Source: Eopsaltria australis (Eukaryota > Chordata > Aves > Passeriformes > Petroicidae). From it: a stretch of 64,000 nt of DNA. The stretch is from contig JAVTVJ010000230.1 of NCBI GenBank assembly GCA_034509425.1, forward strand, positions 682,001 through 746,000. The letters are read 5' to 3'. Below, piece by piece: positions 1 to 12,175 of the stretch (positions within the stretch are counted from its first letter, which is position 1; each line of letters starts with the position of its first letter). The position numbers and the translations under genes are program-made. A model generated the notes under the pieces. It saw only the letters and a program-made list of their open reading frames with translations. It was not told the origin of the DNA and did no database searches.

Positions 1-1744
1 CCATGTTGGTGGATTTAAAATACAAGGATGAATTCTCACATAATTGAGCTAAATGGATAATGTCTAATTGCAGCATAGAATGGTATCACTGATACCTTGG
101 GCCTTACTTTCAGGGCAAACTGCAAGATGTCTAGGTAAGGTAAGTCTGATAATTAAAATCTAAAATTTTGTTGAATAAAATTTGTGCTTGGTGGAGTACT
201 CTTCATGAAAAGATATGCAACAATCTTTTGTGTCTTCATACAGGTACTGGCAGCTTGGTCGCATGCTAATATGCTCTGAAAGATAGCTGTTCTTTTTTTC
301 TCAAGGGGCCAAATTACTACAGTTAAGTTTAACTAAGCACGATTCTTTGAAACTGTAATTAGTTTGGGAAGTGTCATTTCTTGTCAGACCTGATACTGCA
401 GAGACTGGATATTTGCTCACCTGGTTTTTTACCCCCAAGTATATAATTTTGTGTAGTTTAGTACACACCGAAGAAATGAGTAGGGAAAGGTGAACTTTTA
501 ATGGCTGATTTTTATTTTCCTGACACTGTGTGTCTATTGTAATTCTCAAAGGACACTGGTGACAACAGGTTTTGATAAGGTATTGTACTTAATGCAATAA
601 TGTAATTGAGTTATCTACACTGAGTAGATAATTCATTGCTATCTTGACCCTCTGCAGCGTGCAAGATTCAAACCTAACACAGAATGTCCTTTTAATACAG
701 CTACCTCAGTGTCAAGTGCCCAAACAGGTAATTTAATGCATATTAGACAACTGCATTAGTAGCAGAGTGGGTTGTAAGGTGATACTGCAGCAAAATAAAT
801 CCTAGCTAGCGATTTGACAAAACATTCTGGTGAAGTAGTAGAAAATAAAATATGCATTCTGGTGTGCAGTTGAAGTCTTTCTTCTGAGAAACAAACTTGA
901 ATAAGATTTCAGGATACCCTTCTTGAAATATCAGCTGCTCTTTTGTGTCAGTCAGGGCTGCAGAGAGCTGTGATACTGATACTACGATTGAGGTTTGAGC
1001 CCAGGATTTATGCAGTCTGGCTTTAAATTCTGGCTGGGGGCTCTGTGTGTGTAAGCATGGACAAACTGCTTCTTTGTGCTATGCTTCCTTGTTTATAAAA
1101 TGGAAAGATTCATTTTCCAGTCTCAAAGGAGTTTTAGGAGTTTAAATCCGTGAATTCTGGAGGCATGCAAGTCTCATGGTAGATGTGGTCATTGTGGTCA
1201 CTCCAGAAACTCCAAAGATACAAGAAACCACCACAATGGACTAAAACCATCTAGGTGAACACATTACAGTGATTACATTAAGGACCAGTGTATACTAGTT
1301 AGGTACATTTCAGAAATAATTCTTTCTTTTTCTTTACTTTTAAAAATCTTTCTTACAGAAAATACTTCCTTTTAGGAGTGCACCAGCTTAGAACCCAAAA
1401 GCTATAGGTGAATGCAATGACACTTTTTTGGTATCAGCAGTGTTACTCTTTCTCACTACTTTGATGAAAAAGTCTCTGTTCAACATTACAAGCACTCTCC
1501 TTGTTAAGAATTCAGGCTTTGAGAACAATATTCATTTAGTAAATAGTTGCACTAATTTCTCAGCTCAGTAGTTGAAGTGTGGTGTAATTCACAGAAGTGA
1601 AAGAGAAAAAATGACCAGTTCCAGGGAGTTTAAAACAGCTCTGTTGCAACATTCCAGCCCTTTGTGGTACTCCAAAAGGGGAAAAAAGAATCACTGTAGA
1701 CTTGGAAAGATGTTTTTAGGAACACAATTGGGTGCCACAATGTA

Positions 1745-1840
1745 AGCAAGATGTTAGAAGGAGGCCAGAGGAAGGCTACGAAAATCATGAAAGGCCTAAT
1801 CAAGACCTGTGAGCTATCAGAAACTCAGATTTGTTTTGAT
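1745..1840 (+). mobile_element. Possible old CR1 internal fragment
   Basis: Words such as GGAGGCCAGAGGAAGGCTACG and AAATCATGAAAGGCCT resemble a stretch of the CR1 3' region (the GCCAGAGGAGGGC...GATGATCAAAGG segment) as I remember it. There is no recognisable 3' tail, so the call is weak. Confidence 0.3.
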
Positions 1841-3091
1841 GAGACTAAAGTCCTACCCAAGTACATTCCCTCTGATTATTCCCCTAGCTGTGGAATCTGG
1901 GAGGGTAGCTGGAGGAAGGAGCAGGAAAGGAACCACTACTTTATGTTGGTGGCCAAATATGAAAACTTGGTTCTATCCTTGTGGAGCTAGTTAAAAAGTG
2001 TTAGTGTGGATTTCTTTGATTTGGTAAATGGCTTCTTTGATCAAATCTATGAAGATTTTTACAAGAACAAACTTCAAACAAGAACCTGTACTTATTTTTC
2101 TGTTACTTTGCAATATCTGTTCTGCAACTGGCATTCCCTTCTTTTAATGTTCATTTAAAGCTATGAAAAAGCACATTATCTATTTAATCTTTATAAGCAT
2201 ATTCACTAATTTTGATTTCTGTTTTCCAGTGCAGAGTAAACACTGGACGAAACTCTAGCAGTAGTAGTTTAACTGTTTATTGTGTAAAAATGTAAATATG
2301 CAGGAGTTTTTATCAGAATGTTTTACAAACTTTTAACTAAGTTAATTGTATTAGTGGGGAACAGCCAGAAAGTTCTGTCTTATCTAATATGCTGTTTCAC
2401 AAAATATAAATCAGGCCATCACCAGTGACGAAACTTTATGTAGCAGTGTATTAAAGTCAGCTCTTAAAATGTTCCCATCATTTCATCCCACATTAAGCTT
2501 CAGATCTGTGTGTATTTATTGTCATAGAAATTTGTGTTAATGTGGTGCCTGACTCCTGATGAATAATTTGCAAAAGAGGTGGACTGACACTTTCTCAGCA
2601 TATTGTGTTTGCATCTTAATGAACATTTTCTGCTTGGTCATGATCAAAATAGGAATACATTTACATAGTGTTAATCAAGTACTTGTTCTTAACATTTGGA
2701 AAAGGGCAGGACTTAAATTTAACTTTTACTGTGTGCATGTCTCTAACACAAATTTAACAACTAGTTTAAACTACAAGCTGCTGTCATGGTGAAAACTGAT
2801 GTTAACTATTCCTACTATAAGCTCTATATTAAATGTTCTTTTATGATGTTTTATAGATTGATATTTTATAACTCATTCCTATTGCTAGCTCTCTAGACAT
2901 AGATCTTACCTGAACTTTTCCTAATCTTTCTTCACCTTTTTAATTTAGAGGATCACTTTCCATTTTTAGCTGTTCATGGAGTCATAATTCTCTTCTGCTG
3001 GTTTGATACCACTTTTTCTTTGGAACCAGAAAGTAACAGGTGCTTATAAAGATCTTTAAAGATTTTTGACTTGCATCCTAAAGGAAGCAGG

Positions 3092-3276
3092 TTCTCCTTT
3101 TCCTCTTCTCTTCTCTCTTCTCTCTTCTCTCTTCTCTCTTCTCTCTTCTCTCTTCCCTCTTCCCTCTTCCCTCTTCCCTCTTCCCTCTTCCCTCTTCCCT
3201 CTTCCCTCTTCCCTCTTCCCTCTTCCCTCTTCCCTCTTCCCTCTTCCCTCTTCCCTTCCCTTCCCTTCCCTTCCCT
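3092..3276. repeat. 185-bp polypyrimidine array (7-bp TTCTCTC / TTCCCTC units, then TTCCC)
   Basis: All 185 bases of the + strand are C or T. The array evolves along its length: 7-bp TTCTCTC units first, then 7-bp TTCCCTC units, then 5-bp TTCCC units at the 3' end, before an ATTTATTTATTTTT stretch. It lies in intron 1 on the sense strand. Open frames across it encode only Ser/Leu/Phe/Pro repeats and are not genes. Confidence 0.97.
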
Positions 3277-6200
3277 ATTTATTTATTTTTGTTTTTGTTT
3301 GTTTCCTTTCTCCAGTGTTAAAGTAGAAACATAGCTTAAAGCTGAGAGAAACAGAGAAATATATATTTAGAGGTAGAAATAGTTATTTTTAGACAAGGTG
3401 ATGCCAGACCTCACTTGTTTGCTGCTTCTGTTCCTTGTAATGGTATTTTGTATAAAAAATTATGAAAGGAGGCATAAAAAAATAACCTGTGACACTCTTT
3501 ATTAAAAAGAAAATGTCAGTCACAGGCAACCTGTATTGGCTGTGTAATTTTGGTGGGGTTTTTTTATGGTGAGTTAGTTTTTTTGTGTTTTGGTTGGGTT
3601 TTTTCTCTTCATATTCCAAGAGTGTAATATATTTCATTGTTTTATTAATTGACAACCCAAAAGTTAGCATTCACCTTTCTGGAATCAGGAGAAATGTGTA
3701 TTGGCTCCCATGGAATGTTTTGACCACAAAATGATGTGGCAGAGCACAGGAAAGTAGAATGGAAAATTCAGAAAGATGAGACTATAGGAAAAAAAAGCAA
3801 GAGTAAAAAAACCCCAAAGGATCACTTTGCTGCTTCTACGACAGCGTCTGGCATCCCTTAGCACTAACAGTGCCCAGAATGGTACAGCTGGGCCTGCTTT
3901 GAAATTCCAGTGCCATTCCTGCGGACTGAGAATCAGGGCTTAATTAATGCAGTGCTCTTAGCTGTCTCCCAGTGTCCAGTTGTCATAAAAATCACATGCA
4001 GACTGTGTGAAGCAGTTCTGTCCATGAACTTGGTTCATACAGGTAGAAACCAGTTTTCTATCAGCTTCTCGCTGAGATAAGCCATCTGTTATTAGTGTTA
4101 AAACACAGACCATCAGACTGCACCCTTTATTCTGCAGTAACCTTGCACAATTCATTTTCTTTTGGATAAATAGCATGTCTGTGTGTACAGCTGTAGGACA
4201 ACAGCAGGGGGAAAAAAAGGAACCGATACCGGTAATAGCAAAACAGTGATAACTTGCTTTCTCTTTGTAATATTCATCTATATATAGTGACTTAATTACT
4301 GTGAATTGTTTGATTAGAGCCCATAAATTTAATGAGAAAATACCAATTTTTCTTTGAATTGCCTTTATGCCAAACAAATAGTGGTCTGACTTTTACCATC
4401 CCAACCTTTTCTTCTTAGTTGAAATGACTATGACATTTCCATAGCATCAGAGAATTTAGACAAAATGCCATTCTCCCAGAATCTCTAACATTGCTTTCTG
4501 GATGAAACAAAAATCGTAAGAGAATCAAACTGAGAATCATTCTTTGTCCCTGGGAGGTGAATTTTGCTATATTTCGATATGGCCATTGAAAATGTACATT
4601 AGTCCTCAGTTTCCTTCAGCTCTTTGCTGTGTCTTCATTGAAAACTCTGTCACTTGTTTGTGGTTTACTGTACTGGCTTAAGCTACTGATGGGGACAGGT
4701 TTGTGACAAGAGGCTAAGATGGGAGGTGGGGCTGAGGAGGAGCAGACACATGGCCCATTCCTCATTCCTGGTAAGGGATGGTACTTCTCAGGCCATCTGT
4801 GTCTACCTTAGCTCATCTGTACAGTAATTGAGAGGCCAAAGGAGTTGACAAATATTGCAGTGGCATCTGGAATTTTAGGAAAGCTAAACAAAAGCAGAAG
4901 ATGTCTGTTGTCACCTCTACTATAAATACTTCGATGGAAGCAGACACTCTGGACGTAAAGCACAAGTTTAATGACCAGCCTCATAAAGACAATTACTGGG
5001 TTTGATTTTACAGAGAGTTTGACTGGTGTACAAAGTGTTCATATTAGCTGAAGTTTTGTAATGAGAATATGATGGTGTGCTTTGTTTTGAAAAGGAACAG
5101 CAATGTTTTAATTGTCTAGATTCATTCTGAAAGGACATAAATTAGCAGTTCACTATTGTGAACCTTTGCATTCATTCAGTGCTGGGAAAAGCATTGCAAG
5201 CTGATGTATAATGGCTGCTTCCAAAATAGATACTGACAATGGGCTCTCCTTGTAAGAGACAGAAGAGTGATTGCGTGTTTTCACTTTGAAATCAGAATTG
5301 TAGTGTCTTTAACACATTCTTTCAAACATACATGAGTGTATGTAATTTTTTTAACTGACAAAATGTTTTCCACTCAAAGGAAGTTCAGATTTTGGTGCCG
5401 AAGATATTTTGCTGGGTCTCTGCTCTTCAAGGATGGAGAAATTGGTCCTTTAGCATAGGTTTCATTTGCATAAGTATGTTATATCCATATTGCTTAATTA
5501 TAGACCATGAGTACAGCTTGAAGGAGTTTGATTTTCCTGCTGGGTTTTAAAGCAGAATAAACTTTAACTAATTAAAGTAGAGATAGCAAATTTTGGCTAA
5601 GGGATAGAATTTATGAAGTGCAAAGTAGAACAAAACCCTTCTTTTAACTGAAATAACATAATTTTTGTTTATTTTCTATAGGTATGATTGACTTGGAGGA
5701 ACTGTCTTTCAACTGCCATTGTCTTAATCTGGAGACTGCTTCTGCATCAATTGATAAATGTGGATGTTCTTAGATCAGAATAATAGTGTTTTTATCCCTA
5801 AGTATTTAGCTTTAGTCCTGTTACTTTATTTTTAGTTGTTAAAAACTAGGCAACAGGAACTTGTATGTGGGCATCTTAACATTTGGGTGTGTTTAAGACA
5901 GAGGAGTAGGAGCTTCAGAGGGTTTAGTAAGTACTGGGGAGATTTGACACTGAAAGCTGAACAGCTGCAGGCTTGGTGCTTAAAATGACACCAGTGACAG
6001 GAGACAAGGTGTGTTTGAGAAGACACTGATAGCTGTGAACAGAATGCAAGTAGGGCCGTTGTAGCTGAAAACTCACAACTGTGAACTTTATTGCAAAGTA
6101 CTTGGCATAATTGTGCACTGATCAGCAGATTTTGGTGTTGGTGGCAGGGAGTTATTTTGGGTGGGGTTTTTTGTTTGGAATTAGTTTTAGGGTATACTAC

Positions 6201-9200
6201 AATTGAGTACTAGGTCCTTTTTTCCCTAAAAGAAGTAAGTGCTCTGTCTTCCCAGTGGCAGAGATTTGAGAAGAGAGGAGTTGGATGGTATATTCCTCCC
6301 CTTTAGTTTACAGGTCTGCAGTCAAAAAACTTGTTTACTCTTATTTGTGTCTGCCAGCACAAATACCAAGTGTATTGAAAGATCCTCTGGTTCCTCACTT
6401 GGATGTATTGCTGCATGCTAGCAAATTTCCTCTGACTAGACCAGCGGCTCTGGGTTCTTGGTTCCTATTCAGTCTCTAATAAATGGGCAAAGAAATACCT
6501 TGATTAATTTTATAATAATAGGTATGTTCTGTAGAGCAGAAGTTTGTGCTTGGAGGGAGTTTAAGGGGAGCTGAAGTGATGGCCCCAGTGTTCTCAGCCT
6601 GTTCACAAGCCTTTTGTATGTCATGTTATATTACCTCTGAGCTGGAAGATACTAAAACAAAATCCATTAAGACAAGACCTAATGTTATCTCAACTGCCTT
6701 ACATATAAAAAGATAGATGAAGACTATCATTCTTCTGATAGAGAAAGCTAAGTGTCCATTCCCCCTCAAATTCCTGCGGCTTTATAAACAAATATTTGTG
6801 TTTATTCTTTGATAAAGCAGCCACAGAAAAAAGGCTGAGGCAAGTAGATTGCATAAGCTTAATGGCTGGAAGATGGGATCCTCAGGCTGCTCACTGCTTT
6901 TTGGCCTCAGAGTGTTCCCATTGAAGTCTAATAAAAGCTACCTAAAAAACTTTAAAAGCTTTTGAAACTGCTGGATTTTTTTGAAGCAACACTACTTCTT
7001 TACCTCCAGTGCACCTGGTTAGCCATCAAGAGTGTCTGGTGTTCTTTGATTGTAATATACAGGGGTATATTTTTCTACTTCCTAAGATGGTTTCCCACCT
7101 TTTTTAGTGTTTTTTATGGCTGTTTTTATTTTAACTTCACTTTGCTAGAACTATGGTTGTGTTTTAATGGTGGTTTTCAGTAAACCCTCAGACTTCTTTT
7201 CTCCAGTTTGGGTTAACAGACAAGTTCTTATTTAGCTGCATAATATAAAATGAAAGGAGAATATTGTTAATTATGAATGACTGAGCTTATTAGCTGTGTC
7301 CAGACATATATCGCAGAATTCTGATGCCCTTCCCAAGGGTAAGTTTGAGATAGCTCTGAGCTGCCAGATTTACTTTGTGTAGACTATGCCCAGCTCTCAC
7401 TAAATAATAACACAGACTTTTTTAACTTTTATGCAACTGTATGTGAACTTATGTACAAATAAGAAATTCTGCATTCAGTGTTGGCTCTTCAGTGGACTGT
7501 GGAATAACACAACATACTCCAATTGATAGCCAACTTTTACATTATTTTTTCTTTCCAATTCTTTCCCTTTCTCCCCGTGTTTAACGCACTTTGACCTCAT
7601 GAATTCACCGCATAAAATGGGGAATTAAGTATGTTGTCTTGGTTGTGCCTGAAGCCCTAACTGTTGCTAGCTAATTGTTGGAGTAATTAATACTAAGGCA
7701 CTCCAATATTTAAATCCTTCTGGAGGTCACTGGTGATCTCAAAGGTTGATTTGTCTTTAAGACCATTGAGACAGAAGGAAATCTGTATGTTCCTTTGCCT
7801 GTTTGTGCAGAAAGAAAAATTAAATTAAAGAAGCTGAATGTATAGAAGAATAACATTAAAAGCTTCCATTGGTAAGTCTGTGAAGAAAATAGCAAATTCA
7901 GTCTATGTGCAGACTAAAAATTTACACTACTATTGAGTTACATGCAAAAGGAAACATTCATGTGGTACTTAATGTGTTGTGCAGTTTTGATGAAATAATA
8001 TTTTGGAGATTTTTTAGTTTTCAGGTAGCTGAAGTTATCAATTTATCAGTTGTGAAATACAGCTCCCATGACCCAGATGATGTCTGTACCTTACCTTCCA
8101 TATTCCCCATTCCTCTTGGATGGCATGTTCAGCAACTGATGATCTCTGTATTGTGTTTTAATAGCATTAATATTTACTTTTCTTTTTAAGTCCTGGCAGT
8201 GAAGCAGAAGGTTCTGATTAAGTGTAATCCAAGACAATACTGTATTTCAAAATAGTCATATTGATTGCAACAGCTGATATTACTTTGCCCTTAAAGAAAG
8301 GGAGCAGTTTATTTCCATACTAATATGATGTTATATACATTAATCTTTGCAACTTGAGTTTCTTTCGTATCTGAATGATATAAACAATGTGTTTGCTATT
8401 CTAGCCAAGACAGTTCATTACAGCTTATAATGGGAAAGTTTAATACATTTTTGGCCTGTGATACAATAATCAGTTCTGACAAACTTGTGAGGCTCTGTAG
8501 CGCTTCAATGGCTTCTGCTGATTTTCAGACAGAAGTAAGAATTCAAACCTGAGAAGTCTTAATTTTTAACTGTAACTGAAATGTGTGTGTGTTCTTTTGT
8601 GGCTAGTTTATTGGTTTTGATCCTATATTGTGTGCCTGAGGATAAAAACAGGCATAAATAAGATTATCTGATATGTAAGGGACATGAAAAGATATGGATT
8701 AAAATAGGTTGCTATCTCATAGGCATTACATGGATGCCTCTGGTTTTTTCAGTGATTTGATGTTGGCTAATGGAAAATGTTAAGCATATTTCCTTCTTTT
8801 CTTTTTATATAAGTTTCTGACAGGAAATCTGTAGCTAAATATCAGTTTATGATTTCCATCTGTTCATGTATAATAGTGTCTTATAATGCAGTCCAGATTG
8901 CTGCCCAATGGAAATGTCCTATAGCAGGAGATAGGCTTTCAAGTGATTGTTGTACATAATAATTATTTTCTTAAATGCGTACTTCATATAATTTTGGAGA
9001 CACAGAACTTGTTTTAAAGACAGCTTCCTTGATGCAAAAATTCCCACTAATTAGCAAAGATAGTGCCTGATCTTTCTAGTGACAGTATTTTTTAAAAGAA
9101 AGGTTTGCATAGTTGTACTACTATGGTAAAATAAGAAACTAAAATGCATCCTTAGATTCAGGTAGGCAAGAGAAACAGGAACATTGCTGAAATGTTTCTT

Positions 9201-9519
9201 AGTTGCAAACTGTTGTGATCTCTGCAGAGCGTTTCTCAACTTAAAGAGCATTTATGGTAACAGATATAATTTTAATTCTGAGAACTCAGGTGATATAGAC
9301 TAATTGATAAAGCTGTTAAAACTCTAGCTTTTCAAAGTTGTGTGTCAGCGAAATTTTACAGTGAAGATTTCCGCCCTTCCCAGCTGGGAAGAAGGACTTG
9401 GTAACGGGAACCAGGTGTATCTGTATGGTGAGAAAACAAGACTGAATAAAAAAACCTTACCTGTATTAGTCATACTCTTCATCACATCAGTCTTGATTTT
9501 TGCACAACTGACTGTAAAT

Positions 9520-9586
9520 CATTGCAGGAGAGTTGGACTAAATGACTTTTAAAGGCCCCTTCCAACCCAAACTATTCTGTGATAAA
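9520..9586 (+). mobile_element. CR1 LINE 3' terminal fragment
   Basis: The sequence has the CR1 signature AGAGTTGGACTAAATGAC, then TTTTAAAGGCCCCTTCCAAC and CCAAACTATTCTGTGAT. Only the last 60-70 bp are clear; the 5' limit is blurred. It sits in intron 1, in sense orientation to HS2ST1. Confidence 0.9.
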
Positions 9587-10249
9587 TAGTAAATTATTGT
9601 TGCTTTTCTTTATAAACTTTGCAGTTAAGTTACCTTTAAATACCTGTGCTAACTGAGAGTTTCCTGCTTTCATATGTAATGATAATCTGAATAATAAAAT
9701 TAGCTTGATGAATCATTTTAATATTAAACAGTTTAGGACTAATTTAAGGACAACTGTTTTGTGTGTTAAATGAGCTAGGATGCTGTCTGTGACTTCCAGA
9801 TTGGGCTGAAAGTGCCTCTGAGAGGCAGAACTGTGCTCAGTCTAGTGAGGTTTAGCTTTGTAATAGCCTAAATAATTATTATCAAGAGCTCTCACTTCCT
9901 GAAAAAAATGTTTCATATCCATGGTGAATTTCCTTTCAGCAAGACAGTTTGTTGCCGTTGTTTCAGTGGCATGAATATGAATTTCTGTGGGTTTTTAAAA
10001 CTCAGTTGTTATCAATTCAGAAATCTTCTCAATGGGTGAGCTGATTTCCTATGGTTTGCTTCCTGTGGCTGTGTGCTTTGCCCAGGGTGACCCTTCACAG
10101 AGGAGCTGGGAGTACTCCAGCTCAAGTTCAGAAGTTGGAACTAGTCACGTTTGTAGTCATGAGGGAGTGTGTCTCTATCATTTTGGAAATTGAAAGCCAT
10201 TGGATTCAACTGCTTTTTGATGAATATACTGGATGAGTTTGTATCTGGG

Positions 10250-10480
10250 CTGAAAGCAGGGATTGTTCTCCAATGCTGATATCCACAACAGATGTGCAGA
10301 GACAGCCAGTCTGACTCCCCGGCTCGGCTGGGCCAGACAGCACCATTGAGCTGTGTCAATTACCCCAGCGCAGGCACAGCACTGCAGCTTCCCTCTGATG
10401 GCAGGAGACGTCTGGCGAGTTCTGATGCACACTCATCCTTCCCTCCTCCGAGGGGAGCAGCGTGAAACTCCTTTATTTCT
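10250..10480. other. GC-richer, repeat-free patch in intron 1
   Basis: About 230 bp are noticeably richer in G+C and CpG than the surrounding intron (for example CCCCGGCTCGGCTGG and GGAGACGTCTGGCGAG) and hold no transposon words. It could be an intronic enhancer or only compositional noise. No coding sense is evident: overlapping short frames on the minus strand are unconvincing. Confidence 0.25.
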
Positions 10481-12155
10481 AAGGTGTTGAGAGACATGAT
10501 TTAAAAACAAAACCAAAACCTCACAATACCTAAACCAATTCTTTTCCCCCCTCTGAGCAGCTGGAAGGCACAAAAGCAGAACAGAGCTGTGGCAACTCAG
10601 TGCTTTTTTGTTCAACAGGAAGCGTATTTTGAAATAAATCATACTCGGTACAATCGTAAATACAGCTTTTAGAAATCAATATATCACAGAAATTCTACCT
10701 CAGCTGAAGAACAAGTTAAAATAGTTCATGGGGCATACAAAATTACTGAAGTTGCAGATGCTTTTAAAGTGCCACATGTAAAGTCAAGTGAAATTTTTAC
10801 TACGTTTTGGATGTGCAATCTTGTGACATTGACTACAGAGAGGGGCCTTTTCCGTAGCCTCTGGAAGAAATGGCTACTGCTTTAACCAAATTACCATTGA
10901 GACAATTTTTTCACATTTGGAAACACAGAGGGGAGGCCACTTGGACAGAATAAATTCTTTTAAATTTGATATAGTTTTGCTGAAAATATAGCTATACATA
11001 TGTACTACAGTACAGCCCTATATCTTGCCTGAGAGTTCTCTCATCTTCTCAGTTGGTTATGGGCTAGTAGTGTACAAAGATGTAATGTCCTGGTCTACAA
11101 CAGTTCAGATACAGAATTTCCTTTTGATGAAAGTGACCCATTTTCTCATTGATAGTGTGATGTATGAAACATAGTAAGAATTTTTACCCTGAGTCAGTTT
11201 TAATCCTGCATATTGATGTCAGCCCAAGATATCCTTGTCTTCCTGAGAAGATAAGTTGGTATGAACTAGGTGTCAGAAGAGGTGTGAGAATATTTTGAGG
11301 TGGCTGTTTGGAAACTAAGAGAAGTTACTTTAACGTAGGAACGTAAAAGTAATAAGACTTGAGAAATTATTTTAATATGAGCAAGGGAGGTTGATGTTTA
11401 CAACTTACATACAGCCATAGTGTTTCTGCCTTTTTAAAGATAAACTGTGAATAGGAAAAGACGATAAAAACGGTGAGGTGGATATAGAACAGTAACTGAG
11501 GGGTTGGAGGATGAGAGTATGCACATTTTCAATGTTTACTCATCATGGAGCTTCCTTTGCATCACATGGTACTATAGAGGACTATTGCCTCTTGACTCTT
11601 CCGCTGTCTTTTCTGCCCAAACTTGTGTATGAATTGTTCCTACTGAAATAGGATATCTTCTGAACACTGTTGTCATATGGGTAGTTCCCTCTTTAACCAC
11701 TGCAACTACATTTGCTGAGTATCATGAGTCAAATTTCAATTTATTTTATTTCCATTTATTTATTTTTAACTGTATTTTATGTTATTTTATTCCTTATGTA
11801 ACAATGTTGCCAGACAGTATCATGACAAAGAACTCATTTTCAAGTTTCCCTCTGCTCACTCAGTCTGAAGACCAACTTCAGTACTTAACATGTATCTGGA
11901 AGGTGATGGGTATTTTTTGCTTTGAAGTATCCCAGATAAATAATACATTTCTTATAAAAAGACTGTATCAATCGGTATATCCTCCCACAGAAGTTTATAG
12001 TAGTGTTGTTGTAGCCCCTCCCCCTAGTAATGGTTTGGATTAAAATAACTTTCTGGTTTAAAATTCTGAAGTAGTAACTTCCATGTCATATAGCAGAAGG
12101 GAAGACTTGTGTGTTTTTTCCTACATGCTTTATTTGAATTACCAACAAATATTAT

Positions 12156-12175
12156 TATATATATATATATATATA
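12156..12175. repeat. (TA)10 microsatellite
   Basis: Twenty alternating T/A bases preceded by ATTAT. It is a simple repeat in intron 1. Confidence 0.9.

Noticed and set aside
3066..3334. Two overlapping + strand frames of 86-87 codons rich in Ser-Leu-Phe-Pro
   Set aside because: They are translations of the polypyrimidine array; any stop-free repeat gives such frames.
3958..4377. 139-codon minus-strand frame in intron 1
   Set aside because: No domain, no splice partners, no promoter context; this length is expected by chance in 64 kb of six-frame sequence.
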